Assembly: GCF_015278315.1 (NCBI RefSeq)
Contig: NZ_JADIJE010000002.1
Span: 372,001 to 436,000, forward strand
Origin: Microbacterium ureisolvens
GTDB lineage: Bacteria > Actinomycetota > Actinomycetes > Actinomycetales > Microbacteriaceae
Direction of reading: 5' to 3'
DNA: 64,000 nucleotides
Part shown: piece by piece, positions 1-8,240 of the stretch
Position numbering within the stretch: the first letter of the stretch is position 1
Layout of the letters: each line of letters begins with the position of its first letter
Notes under the pieces: generated by a model
Databases searched by the model: none
Told to the model about the DNA's origin: nothing
The model's input: only the letters and a program-made list of their open reading frames with translations
Made by a program: the position numbers and the translations under genes

Positions 1-912
1 CCCGCCCGGCGCAAGACCCGACGAAGCCCGCTCACCTGGTACCGCGGCGGAGGCCTCGCGAACCTGCTGTTCGTGCTGCCGATGGTGTTCGTGTTCTTCT
101 TCTTCTCGTGGTCGCCGATCGTGCAGTCGGTGATCATGAGCCTGCAGAAGACGAACCTGCTGGTGTCGGAATGGGTCGGCCTCGACAACTACGTCGCGGT
201 GCTGTCCGACCCGCAGCTCGGCCGCGCGGTCGTGAACACGATCTACTTCGCGCTGCTGGCGCTGCTGTTCGGCTTTCCGCTGCCGCTGTTCGTCGCGGTG
301 CTCATGAGCGAGGTGCGCCGCGGCAAGGGCCTCTACTCGGCGCTCGCGTACCTTCCCGTGGTGATCCCGCCGGTGGTGGCGGTGCTGCTGTGGAAGTTCT
401 TCTACAGCGCCGATCCGTCGGGCGTCTTCAACACCGTGCTCGGCTGGTTCGGCATTCCGCCGCAGCCGTGGATCTCGTCGGCCGTGCAGGCGATGCCGTC
501 GCTCGTGCTCGAGGCGACCTGGGCAGCCGCCGGCGGGTCGATCATCATCTACCTCGCGGCTCTGCTGTCGGTGCCGCCGGAGCTCTACGACGCCGCCGAG
601 GTCGACGGTGCCGGCATCTGGCGCAAGGTGTGGCACGTCACGCTGCCGCAGCTGCGCGGCATCCTCTTCATCATGCTGATCCTGCAGGTCATCGCGACCG
701 CGCAGGTGTTCCTCGAGCCCTTCCTCTTCACCGGCGGCGGACCGGCGGGGGCGACCAAGACGATCCTGCTGTACATCTACGACAAGGCGTTCCGCAACAG
801 TCTGGGCGGCGACTACGGCGAGGCCACCGCGGTGTCGGTGCTGCTCGCGATCGTGCTCGCGATCCTGTCCTGGCTGTACTTCAAGCTCACGAACCGCTGG
901 AGCACCTCATGA
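1..912 (+). CDS. Carbohydrate ABC transporter permease, MalF/UgpA type (5' partial)
   Basis: Inner-membrane permease of a binding-protein-dependent sugar importer. The frame is open from base 1, so the start lies left of the window; an apparent GTG at 73 is internal to the first membrane segment. About six hydrophobic segments are visible. The EAA loop that docks on the ATPase is clear near residues 195-215 (ELYDAAEVDGAGIWRKVWHV followed by TLPQLRG). It overlaps the next permease by ATGA, so the two are translationally coupled and form a heterodimer. The binding-protein gene is presumably upstream. Substrate cannot be read from sequence; confidence in the family is high. Confidence 0.93.
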   Translation, partial: PARRKTRRSPLTWYRGGGLANLLFVLPMVFVFFFFSWSPIVQSVIMSLQKTNLLVSEWVGLDNYVAVLSDPQLGRAVVNTIYFALLALLFGFPLPLFVAVLMSEVRRGKGLYSALAYLPVVIPPVVAVLLWKFFYSADPSGVFNTVLGWFGIPPQPWISSAVQAMPSLVLEATWAAAGGSIIIYLAALLSVPPELYDAAEVDGAGIWRKVWHVTLPQLRGILFIMLILQVIATAQVFLEPFLFTGGGPAGATKTILLYIYDKAFRNSLGGDYGEATAVSVLLAIVLAILSWLYFKLTNRWSTS

Positions 913-1901
913 CCACGTCGACCACCAGCAGCGAGGCCGACCCCCGGTCGCTGAGCCTGTCGAAGAGCGGCAGGCGCCTCTTCTCCCGCTCCCTGGGCTC
1001 GTCGAAGGGTGACGACATGGCCGAGCGGTCGATCATCTCCGGCTCGGAGCGCCGTCGCCCCGGCACGCGGTTCGGGATGTCGCTGACCCACGTGTTCCTC
1101 TTCGTCTCACTCACGATCGCCGGACTCGGGCCGATCCTGTGGCTGGCGAAGTCGGCGGTGACCCCGACCCAGGACACGCTGCAGCAGCCGTTCGCGCTGT
1201 GGCCCAACGGCATCGACTGGGCGAATCTGTCGACCGCGTGGAACGACATCCACATCGACCAGTACTTCTGGAACACGATCGTGATCGCCGCGGGCGCCTG
1301 GTTCTCGCAGCTGTTCATCGCGACCACCGCCGGCTACGCGCTGTCGGTGCTGCGCCCGAAGTACGCGCCGGTGCTCAACGCGCTGGTGCTCGCGACGCTG
1401 TTCATCCCGGGGATCGTGCTGCTGGTGCCCCTCTACCTCACGGTGGTGTCGCCGCCGTTCCTCGGCCGCGACGCGAGCCTGCTCAACAACTACCTCGCCG
1501 TGTGGCTGCCGATGGCCGCGAACGCGTTCAACATCCTGCTCGTCAAGCGGTTCTTCGACAATCTGCCGCGCGAGGTGTTCGAGGCCGCCAAGACCGACGG
1601 CGCCGGACCCTTCCGGCTGTTCTGGTCGATCGTGCTGCCGATGTCGAAGCCGATCCTCGGAGTCGTGTCGGTGTTCGCGATCATCGCCGCCTGGAAGGAC
1701 TACCTCTGGCCAAAGCTCGTGCTGCCCGACCCCGCGGTGCAGCCGCTGTCGGTGCGCCTTCCCGATGTGCAGTCGCAGACGGAGCTCGACGTGTTCCTCG
1801 CGGCTCTCGCGATCGCGACGCTCATCCCGATCGCGATGTTCCTGCTGTTCCAGTCGGTGTTCCTGCGCTCGGCGGGTCTCGGCGGGGCCGTCAAGGGCTG
1901 A
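909..1901 (+). CDS. Carbohydrate ABC transporter permease, MalG/UgpE type
   Basis: Second membrane subunit of the importer, 330 residues from the overlapping ATG at 909. The EAA loop is visible (EVFEAAKTDGAGPFRLFWSI) and six hydrophobic segments follow residue 60. The first 36 residues are odd: they are Ser/Lys-rich and encoded by two degenerate copies of an intergenic-type repeat (see 945-1009). An internal ATG at 1017 (MAERSIISG) starts nearer to where the family normally begins, so the repeat may have extended the N terminus or separated the old start from the upstream gene. A strong hairpin follows the stop. Confidence 0.93.
   Translation: MTTSTTSSEADPRSLSLSKSGRRLFSRSLGSSKGDDMAERSIISGSERRRPGTRFGMSLTHVFLFVSLTIAGLGPILWLAKSAVTPTQDTLQQPFALWPNGIDWANLSTAWNDIHIDQYFWNTIVIAAGAWFSQLFIATTAGYALSVLRPKYAPVLNALVLATLFIPGIVLLVPLYLTVVSPPFLGRDASLLNNYLAVWLPMAANAFNILLVKRFFDNLPREVFEAAKTDGAGPFRLFWSIVLPMSKPILGVVSVFAIIAAWKDYLWPKLVLPDPAVQPLSVRLPDVQSQTELDVFLAALAIATLIPIAMFLLFQSVFLRSAGLGGAVKG
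945..1009. repeat. Two copies of a CTGAGCCTGTCGAAG-type dispersed repeat inside a CDS
   Basis: GGTCGCTGAGCCTGTCGAAG lies at 946-965, and a diverged copy CTCCCTGGGCTCGTCGAAGG at 989-1008, in the same orientation about 43 bp apart. From memory, words of the type CCCTTCGACAGGCTCAGGGA are dispersed intergenic repeats in actinobacterial genomes. Here they are translated as the N-terminal tail of the permease. Confidence 0.55.
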
Positions 1902-1931
1902 GGCGCGCTTCGACGGGCGCGGACGTGTGGA

Positions 1932-1964
1932 ACGACGGATGCCGCGGGCCGCGGCATCCGTCGT
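1932..1964. terminator. Bidirectional hairpin between convergent genes
   Basis: A perfect 14-bp stem (1932-1945 with 1951-1964) around a GGGCC loop sits between the convergent permease and lipid kinase genes. The core CGGATGCCGC/GCGGCATCCG recurs in the hairpin at 57327. There is no T-run, as is usual in high-GC actinobacteria. Confidence 0.7.
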
Positions 1965-1965
1965 C

Positions 1966-3423
1966 TCAGAGGTCGTGGGTGGTGTGGCCTTTGGGCACCA
2001 CGACGAGCAGGGACGACGGCTCGACGCGGGTCTTCACCGAGAGGGCCTCGCCGAACTCGTCGCCGTCGAGCTGCACCGGCTGCGGCTTCTGCGTAGCGAG
2101 CTCGATGCCGGCGCCGCGGGAGTAGACCACGGCGTTGTCCTTGGTGCGCAGCGACAGCACGCGCCGGCCGGCGCGGAAACGGCGCAGGAAACTGTTGTCC
2201 CATGCGACCCGCCGCCACACGAAGAGCCAGCCGAAGGGGCCCTTGGGCTGGAAGATCACGATGTCGAGGGCGCCGTCGGCGATGGAGGCCTCGGGGATGA
2301 GGTCGAGGCCTGCCGGCAGCTTGCCGCAGTTCGCGAACAGCACGCTCTGCACGCGGGAGGAGTGCAGGCGGTGACCGGGCAGCTCGTACACGACGCGGAA
2401 GGGCTTGGCCGCCGGCAGCGCACGGGCGGCGCCGTCGACATAGGCGACCCAGCCGACCGTCTTCTTCAGCTGCGGGTTCGTGTTCGCGATCATCGCCGCG
2501 TCGAGGCCGATGCCGCCCATCACGACGAAGGCGTGCTCGGCCGTCGAGCCGTCGGGGCGCGCGAGCTCGGTCCAGCCGACGTCCATCGGCAGGGTGTCGC
2601 CGTCGAACACGGCGCGCACCATCGCTTCGGGCTCGGTCAGCGGAAGCCGCAGGTTGCGGGCCAGCAGGTTGCCGGTGCCGCTCGGCACGATCGCGAGGGG
2701 CACGCCGCTGCCGCTCATCGCCTCCGACACCGCGCGCACGGTGCCGTCGCCGCCGGCGACGAGCACGGTGTCGACGCCCTCCTCTAGGGCCTGGCGGGTC
2801 ACGTCGTCGCCGAGGTCGTCGACGGTCGTCTCGTAGAACAGGGGCTCCGACCAGCCGGCCTCGGCCGCCAGGCGCGTGACGGTGTCGCGCAGCGTGTCGG
2901 CGTCGACCTTGATGGGGTTGTAGACGAGGGCGGCCTTGGGGGAGGGCCGCTCGCCGTCGGTCTCCATAGGGCGCGTCTCGCCCTCGGGGCCGACCCGGCG
3001 CGCCTCGCCGCTCTCGTCGTCCGCGGTGTCGGCCGCGACGTCGCCGGGCTCGCGGATCACGTCGTCGGGCTCGGCGGCCTTCCCGGGGTCGGGTGCGTCG
3101 TCGGCGTGCGCACCGGAGCGCTTGGCCGCGCTCGAGTCGGCGTCCTCGCCGGCTGCGCCCTGACCGTCCGGCGCCTCGGCGCCGGACGCGGTCGCGGGCG
3201 CGGCATCCGCCGTCGCAGCCGCGTCGGCGAGCTCCAGCTCGGCGGTGTCGGGGCCGTCGGCGTAGACCGCGTCGGCGGGATGGGGGTCGAGGTCGGTGGG
3301 GATCTCACCGGTGCGCAGGTCTTCGACGGGCGCCCCCTCGGTCGAGCCGTCCCGGGTGCGCAGATCGTCGGCGGGTACGCCGTCGGTGGGAACGTCTTCG
3401 CCCGATCCGGATGCCGCCGCCAT
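1966..3423 (-). CDS. Diacylglycerol kinase family lipid kinase (LCB5/YegS type) with long acidic N-terminal extension
   Basis: Cytoplasmic or membrane-peripheral kinase phosphorylating diacylglycerol or a related lipid. The DAGK catalytic domain starts near residue 165 (ALVYNPIK), has the nucleotide loop GGDGTVRAVSEAM and the SGTGNLLARNL motif, and a C-terminal beta-sandwich ending in VQLDGDEFG. The full frame is 485 residues; the family is usually about 300. The first ~152 residues are Asp/Ala/Glu-rich low complexity. A TAATCT box seven bases before the ATG at 3423 supports the long, leaderless form; the alternative ATG at 2967 would give 333 residues. Divergent from serS. Confidence 0.88.
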   Translation of the reverse strand: MAAASGSGEDVPTDGVPADDLRTRDGSTEGAPVEDLRTGEIPTDLDPHPADAVYADGPDTAELELADAAATADAAPATASGAEAPDGQGAAGEDADSSAAKRSGAHADDAPDPGKAAEPDDVIREPGDVAADTADDESGEARRVGPEGETRPMETDGERPSPKAALVYNPIKVDADTLRDTVTRLAAEAGWSEPLFYETTVDDLGDDVTRQALEEGVDTVLVAGGDGTVRAVSEAMSGSGVPLAIVPSGTGNLLARNLRLPLTEPEAMVRAVFDGDTLPMDVGWTELARPDGSTAEHAFVVMGGIGLDAAMIANTNPQLKKTVGWVAYVDGAARALPAAKPFRVVYELPGHRLHSSRVQSVLFANCGKLPAGLDLIPEASIADGALDIVIFQPKGPFGWLFVWRRVAWDNSFLRRFRAGRRVLSLRTKDNAVVYSRGAGIELATQKPQPVQLDGDEFGEALSVKTRVEPSSLLVVVPKGHTTHDL

Positions 3424-3430
3424 GTGGACC

Positions 3431-3436
3431 AGATTA
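3431..3436 (-). promoter_or_regulatory. Leaderless -10 box of the lipid kinase gene
   Basis: On the minus strand TAATCT is followed by seven bases and the ATG at 3423, so transcription would begin at or next to the start codon. No Shine-Dalgarno sequence fits in this gap. Confidence 0.55.
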
Positions 3437-3507
3437 GGGTGCGAAGCGCTCCGGTGGGCGCATCCGGCGTGGGGCTTGACAGCCGGAGCGGTGTTGCAGG
3501 CGCCGAC

Positions 3508-3513
3508 TAAGCT
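3508..3513 (+). promoter_or_regulatory. Leaderless -10 box of serS
   Basis: TAAGCT is followed by TGCAGG and the GTG start at 3520, leaving no room for an untranslated leader. A TTGACA at 3476-3481 is too far away (26 bp) to be the matching -35. Confidence 0.55.
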
Positions 3514-3519
3514 TGCAGG

Positions 3520-4785
3520 GTGATCGATCCCGTGCTGCTCCGCGACAATCCCGACCTGGTCAGGCGCTCGCAGGAGGCGCGCGGCGAATCGCCCGACACC
3601 GTCGACGCGGCGATCGAGGCCGACCGTGCACGGAGGGCTGCGATCACGGCGTTCGAAGAGCTGCGCGCCGCGCAGAACGCGCACGGCAAGAGGGTCGCGC
3701 AGGCGCCGAAAGAGGAGAAGGCCGCTCTCGTGGCCGAGGCCAAGGAGCTCAGCGAGCGCGTGAAGCAGGCCCAGCACGCGGTCGCCGCCGCGGAGGAGGC
3801 ATCCGCCGAGGTCTTCGGTGCGCTCGAGAACATCGTGATCGAGGGCGTGCCCGCGGGCGGCGAGGACGACTTCGTCACCCTCCGCACGCACGGCGAGATC
3901 CCCGCGTTCGGCTTCGAGCCGCGCGACCACCTGGAGCTCGGCGAGAAGCTCGGCGCGATCGACATGGAGCGCGGCACCAAGGTCTCCGGAAGCCGCTTCT
4001 ACTTCCTCACCGGCATCGGGGCGCGGCTCGAGATCGCCCTCATGAACCTCGCCCTCGACCGGGCGCTGCAGGCCGGTTTCACGCCGATGATCCCGCCGAC
4101 GCTGGTGCGGCCCGAGGTCATGCGGGGCACCGGATTCCTCGGCAAGCACGCGGCCGAGGTCTACCACCTCGAGGACGACGACCTGTACCTCGTGGGCACG
4201 AGCGAGGTTCCGCTCGCCGGGTATCACATGGACGAGATCCTCGACCTCTCGCGCGGCGCGAAGCGCTACGCCGGCTGGTCGACCTGCTACCGCAGCGAGG
4301 CCGGGTCGTACGGCAAGGACACCCGCGGCATCATCCGCGTGCACCAGTTCAACAAGCTCGAGATGTTCGTCTACACGACGCCCCAAGAGGCCGAGGCCGA
4401 GCATCTGCGCCTCGTCGAGATGCAGGAGGGGATGCTGCAGGACCTCGGCTTGGCGTACCGCGTGATCGACGTCGCCGCGGGCGACCTCGGCTCGAGCGCC
4501 GCACGCAAATACGACGTCGAGGCCTGGGTGCCGACGCAGCACGCGTACCGCGAGCTCACCTCGACGTCGAACTGCACGACGTACCAGGCGCGGCGGCTCG
4601 ACATCCGCTACCGGCCCGAAGGCGGCAAGACGCAGCCGGTCGCGACGCTCAACGGCACGCTCGCGACCACGCGATGGATCGTCGCCCTGCTCGAGACCCA
4701 CCAGCGGGAGGACGGCTCCGTGACGGTGCCCGAGGTGCTGCGGCCGTTCCTCGGCGGACTCGAAGTGATGGAGCCCACCGCGTGA
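3520..4785 (+). CDS. serS: Seryl-tRNA synthetase
   Basis: Charges tRNA-Ser with serine in the cytoplasm. 421 residues, the normal bacterial length. The N-terminal coiled-coil tRNA-binding arm (residues ~1-105, [16 protein letters not shown]) is followed by the class II core: motif 2 is [20 protein letters not shown] and motif 3 contains [15 protein letters not shown]. The GTG start agrees with the family N terminus and with the leaderless -10 box. The stop overlaps the next start by GTGA, coupling it to the HAD hydrolase. Two tRNA-Ser genes lie downstream in the window. Confidence 0.98.
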   Translation: MIDPVLLRDNPDLVRRSQEARGESPDTVDAAIEADRARRAAITAFEELRAAQNAHGKRVAQAPKEEKAALVAEAKELSERVKQAQHAVAAAEEASAEVFGALENIVIEGVPAGGEDDFVTLRTHGEIPAFGFEPRDHLELGEKLGAIDMERGTKVSGSRFYFLTGIGARLEIALMNLALDRALQAGFTPMIPPTLVRPEVMRGTGFLGKHAAEVYHLEDDDLYLVGTSEVPLAGYHMDEILDLSRGAKRYAGWSTCYRSEAGSYGKDTRGIIRVHQFNKLEMFVYTTPQEAEAEHLRLVEMQEGMLQDLGLAYRVIDVAAGDLGSSAARKYDVEAWVPTQHAYRELTSTSNCTTYQARRLDIRYRPEGGKTQPVATLNGTLATTRWIVALLETHQREDGSVTVPEVLRPFLGGLEVMEPTA

Positions 4786-5756
4786 CCCCGGAGGCCGACC
4801 GAGCCGGTGAGCTGAGCCGCGCCACCGACGAGGTCGCCACCGACACCGCGGTGGAGGAGAGCCTGCCCCAGACCGGCGAGATCGAGGTCGAGGCTCCGGC
4901 CGAAGCCGCCCAGCTCGTCGATGAGCTCGCCCGCGAGACCGAGCGCCCCGGCGTGCCCGTCGCCCGGATGCTCATCGTGCTCGACATCGACGGCACCGTG
5001 CTGCTCGAGGACGAGTCGCTGAGTCCAGGCGTCGTCGAGGCGGTGGCGCACGCGCAGCAGGCCGGCCACGAGGTCATGATCGCGACCGGACGCAGCTGGG
5101 AGGGCACGCGAGGGATCCTGCGTGTGCTCGAGCTCGCCCCCGAGTACGTCGTCTGCTCGAACGGCGCCGTCGTGCTGGCGCGTGTGGACGGCGAGGAGCT
5201 GATCTACGACCGCTGGCACGTCGAGACCTTCGATCCGCGCGAGGTGCTGACGCTCCTGCGCGAGCACCTTCCTCACGCGCGGTACCTCGTCGAGCTCCCG
5301 GACGGGAAGCGGCTGTACACGGAGTACCTCGAGGACTGGAATCTCGTCAATGCGCGCCGTGTGCCGTTCGAGGAACTGGGCGCGCAGCGCGTGTGCCGCG
5401 TCGTCGTCGTCTCTCCCGAACAGGACGAGCAGGACTACCTCGAGCTGGTGCGCGACATCGGGCTGCACGAGGTCTCGTACGCGGTCGGCTGGACGGCCTG
5501 GCTCGACATCGCGCCGCAGGGCGTCGACAAGAGCACCGGCCTGGAGCTCGTGCGCACGGAGCTCGGCATCGAGCCCGAGCAGGTTCTCGTGATCGGCGAC
5601 GGTCGCAACGACGTCGGCATGTTCCGCTGGGCGCGGGATCACGGCGGCCGCGCCGTGGCGATGGCGCAGGGTCCGCAGGAGGTGCAGGACGCCGCGGGCG
5701 AGACCACGACGTCGGTGCACGAAGGCGGCGTCGCGGCGGTGCTGCGCGGCCTCTGA
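4782..5756 (+). CDS. HAD-superfamily hydrolase, Cof/IIB type
   Basis: Predicted phosphatase of phosphorylated small molecules or sugars. All HAD motifs are present: motif I DIDGT (nucleophile near residue 68), motif II ATGR, a motif III Lys in the DKSTG segment, and motif IV GDGRND. The cap between motifs II and III is IIB-like. The first ~60 residues are an acidic Ala/Glu-rich extension that is not part of the fold, so a shorter start near MLIVLDIDG is possible. The GTG at 4782 overlaps the serS stop, indicating co-translation. Confidence 0.92.
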   Translation: MTPEADRAGELSRATDEVATDTAVEESLPQTGEIEVEAPAEAAQLVDELARETERPGVPVARMLIVLDIDGTVLLEDESLSPGVVEAVAHAQQAGHEVMIATGRSWEGTRGILRVLELAPEYVVCSNGAVVLARVDGEELIYDRWHVETFDPREVLTLLREHLPHARYLVELPDGKRLYTEYLEDWNLVNARRVPFEELGAQRVCRVVVVSPEQDEQDYLELVRDIGLHEVSYAVGWTAWLDIAPQGVDKSTGLELVRTELGIEPEQVLVIGDGRNDVGMFRWARDHGGRAVAMAQGPQEVQDAAGETTTSVHEGGVAAVLRGL

Positions 5757-5859
5757 CCTGTCGCCAGGGCAGGTTCGGGCCGGGGTCCGGTCCGGGTCGC
5801 ACCTGCTCGGCGCCGGGCGCAGGCGTCGTGAGAGGAACAGCGACGACCGCGCCGTCGGC

Positions 5860-5865
5860 TAGACT
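5860..5865 (+). promoter_or_regulatory. -10 box of tRNA-Ser(UGA)
   Basis: TAGACT lies 43 bp before the mature 5' end of the tRNA. No convincing -35 is seen 17 bp upstream. Confidence 0.4.
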
Positions 5866-5908
5866 CGACGCCTGTTCGACGGATGCCTCCCCCGGGGCGG
5901 CATCGTCG

Positions 5909-5993
5909 GGAGGGTTGTCCGAGCGGCCGATGGACCTGGTCTTGAAAACCAGTGGGCAGCAATGTCCCGTGGGTTCGAATCCCACACCCTCCG
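5909..5993 (+). tRNA. tRNA-Ser (anticodon UGA)
   Basis: The acceptor stem GGAGGGT pairs with ACCCTCC at 5986-5992, with G as discriminator. The anticodon loop reads CTTGAAAA, giving anticodon TGA. A long variable arm, typical of class II tRNAs, precedes the T arm GTGGGTTCGAATCCCAC. CCA is not encoded. Confidence 0.97.
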
Positions 5994-6009
5994 CAGAGCG
6001 GCCACCGGG

Positions 6010-7998
6010 TCAGCCGATGGTCGACAGACGGATGTTGCGCGAGCCTTCCGGGCTGGCGAAGAGCGCGCCGCAGTTCGCGTCCACGGTGACGGCGGTGTCG
6101 TTGGCGCCGGGCGAGTGGCGAAGCTCCAGGGGTCCGAGCGACCCCTCGGGGAGCTGCACCTCGTAGGAGATCGTGCGCTCCTCACCCATCTCGAGCAGCA
6201 GCGTCTTGCTCTCCGCCGTGTTGCCGTGGTCGACGCCGGTGCGGTCGCGGAAGCGGTTGCCCTGCCAGTTGGCGCCGTCCTGCCAGTCGCCGCGTTCCGG
6301 CTCCGTCGACAGGATCTCCGCCCCGGGCGGGGCGAAGAACAGCACGTCGAGCATCATCGTCCTCTCGTCGATGCCGCGGAAGCCGTTGCGCAGCCCGAGC
6401 GTGTACTCGCTCGAGATGTCGTCGGTCATGCGGCTGCGCAGGTCCATGGAAACGGTGATGGTTCGCGCATCCGCGTTGCAGGTCGCTCGCTGCGTGAAAT
6501 CCAGCCAGTAGTTCAGCTTGCCGACGGAGTAGTCGTTGAAGTAGACGCCGAGCTGGGTGGCCTCGGTGTTGTCCTCGCGGAGCGCGCCGTCCAGGCCGTA
6601 CTCGTGCGCGAGCGACTGCAGACCCGCGTCTTCGAACCAGAGGTTGATCCGGCCCTCTTCGGCGCTGCGCACCAGCTGGTCCCACATCGGGCCGATCTCC
6701 CATTCGCCGCCGGTGAGGGCGTCGAACATGACGGAAGTCACCTCACTGAAGAAGGCGTCCATCGCCGCGTTGTCGGCCCCGAACCGCTCGTAGGGCTCGC
6801 TCATCAGCAGGGAACCCGTGTTCTGGGCGTTCACCTCCTCGCCGGAGGCGAGGGTCAAGGGGCCGGTCGCCTCGAGCATGTGCGCCAGCACGATCGGGTC
6901 GATGGAGATCACCCCGTCGAACTGAGGTTGTCCGGTCCACTTGCGTGCGGCATGGAAGAGCTCCACGGCCCTCGGGAAGTGCGGTGTCATCGTGAAGTTC
7001 GACGACCAGTTCGTCAGCTCGAAGGGATAGAGGGAGCGGACCTTGGGCTGCAGCTTGATGAGCGAGCCGTTCACGGTGTCGAACCCCGCCTCGGGAAGCG
7101 CGGAGTACATCAGGTCCACGCCGTTCTCCTGAGCGACCAGCTCCGCCCTGCCGTTCTCGACCTTGAGCACCAGCCAGTGGGCTGGACCGCCACCTGTCGC
7201 GCGGATCTCCGCGGGAGTCTGGATCATCAGCTGGTACAGCATGGGCTTGTCGGCGCCCGCCGCGTGCATGAGCTCCGGAAGGTGCTCTTGAACGAGAGTC
7301 AAGGCGGGGACGGCCATCGCGATGAGGTCGACCATCTCATCGACCGGCTCGGATACGGCGGGGACGACACCCGTCCGATCCAGGCTCGTCGCGATCGCCG
7401 AAGCCTCCTCCAGGGACGAGATGACCGTGGGAAGGACGGTCCCGGCCCCGAGGAACGGGCGCAGATCGATCCCGAGGCCCGGATCGGCGCCACCGCCGGC
7501 GTCGGCCGTGGACACCATCTCCACGAGGGGAGGCAGTGACCGCGAGGTGATCGTGTTCACGGCGTCCGTCATGCCCCGCACGGCGAGCACGTTGTTCCTC
7601 ACCTGAGGGATCTCCGCCGCGAGATCCCACAGCGGGCCGCTCGAGGTCGCACGTGCCCGCTCGGTGCGTTCGACGATCTCTTCGCTGGCCTGCGCGAACC
7701 CCGAGAAATCCATCCCGACGGCCGCCGCAGCGGCCACCCCCAGCTGCTCCTTCGCCACTTCCATGTCTTCGCGAACCTGGAGCACCTGCTGCGCGAACGC
7801 CCCGGCTGCCAGCAGTGCCACCAGGAAGACCGTTGCGAGCGGACCGCCCACCAGGCAGATCACGATGTTCCTGCGCCTGCGGCGGCGCTGCGCGGACGTC
7901 TCCGCCGCGGCGTGACGCGCCAGCGGCTTGACCGCAGCGTGCCGCCGTCGAGGTGGTTTCGACGTCGCGGGCGCCGGCGAGGAGGCGGAGACAGTCAC
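6010..7998 (-). CDS. DUF4012 domain-containing membrane protein
   Basis: 662 residues. A basic, Arg-rich cytoplasmic N terminus (to ~45) is followed by one membrane segment (IVICLVGGPLATVFLVALLA) and a large extracytoplasmic region. The segment QTPAEIRATGG is a hallmark of DUF4012. The molecular function of the family is not established; members commonly lie next to cell-surface polysaccharide and LCP genes, and here two LCP genes are divergently transcribed. The GTG at 7998 is chosen because a TACTAT box ends six bases upstream, suggesting a leaderless transcript. The gene ends 17 bp from the tRNA. Confidence 0.87.
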   Translation of the reverse strand: MTVSASSPAPATSKPPRRRHAAVKPLARHAAAETSAQRRRRRRNIVICLVGGPLATVFLVALLAAGAFAQQVLQVREDMEVAKEQLGVAAAAAVGMDFSGFAQASEEIVERTERARATSSGPLWDLAAEIPQVRNNVLAVRGMTDAVNTITSRSLPPLVEMVSTADAGGGADPGLGIDLRPFLGAGTVLPTVISSLEEASAIATSLDRTGVVPAVSEPVDEMVDLIAMAVPALTLVQEHLPELMHAAGADKPMLYQLMIQTPAEIRATGGGPAHWLVLKVENGRAELVAQENGVDLMYSALPEAGFDTVNGSLIKLQPKVRSLYPFELTNWSSNFTMTPHFPRAVELFHAARKWTGQPQFDGVISIDPIVLAHMLEATGPLTLASGEEVNAQNTGSLLMSEPYERFGADNAAMDAFFSEVTSVMFDALTGGEWEIGPMWDQLVRSAEEGRINLWFEDAGLQSLAHEYGLDGALREDNTEATQLGVYFNDYSVGKLNYWLDFTQRATCNADARTITVSMDLRSRMTDDISSEYTLGLRNGFRGIDERTMMLDVLFFAPPGAEILSTEPERGDWQDGANWQGNRFRDRTGVDHGNTAESKTLLLEMGEERTISYEVQLPEGSLGPLELRHSPGANDTAVTVDANCGALFASPEGSRNIRLSTIG

Positions 7999-8004
7999 GG
8001 CGGG

Positions 8005-8010
8005 ATAGTA
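8005..8010 (-). promoter_or_regulatory. Leaderless -10 box of the DUF4012 gene
   Basis: TACTAT on the minus strand, six bases (CCCGCC) before the GTG start at 7998. Confidence 0.5.
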
Positions 8011-8240
8011 CAGGGCGATTGTTGCGAGATCTCGACAAACGACGGCGGTGCGGGTCGTGGCGGGGAAGCGGTGTCCCTCAGCGCGCCCTCAGGGCAGCAT
8101 GCCAGAATACTTCCCGACTACGGCAGCCATCTGAAGCCCATCGGGCCGCAGAAGGAACAGAACAGGAACTCCTGGCGACCGGTTGTCACGGCGCTTCCCG
8201 CGACACCCCGCCGAAGCGGACAGACTCCGAGAGGACCCGA

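Noticed and set aside
3476..3481. TTGACA as the -35 of serS
   Set aside because: The distance to TAAGCT is 26 bp, too long for a normal promoter; the -10 alone is retained.
3424..4701. Long open frame antisense to serS, continuous with the lipid kinase frame
   Set aside because: It has no family signature, is Arg/His/Gly-rich, and lies opposite a full-length serS. It is an artefact of high GC; the kinase starts at 3423.
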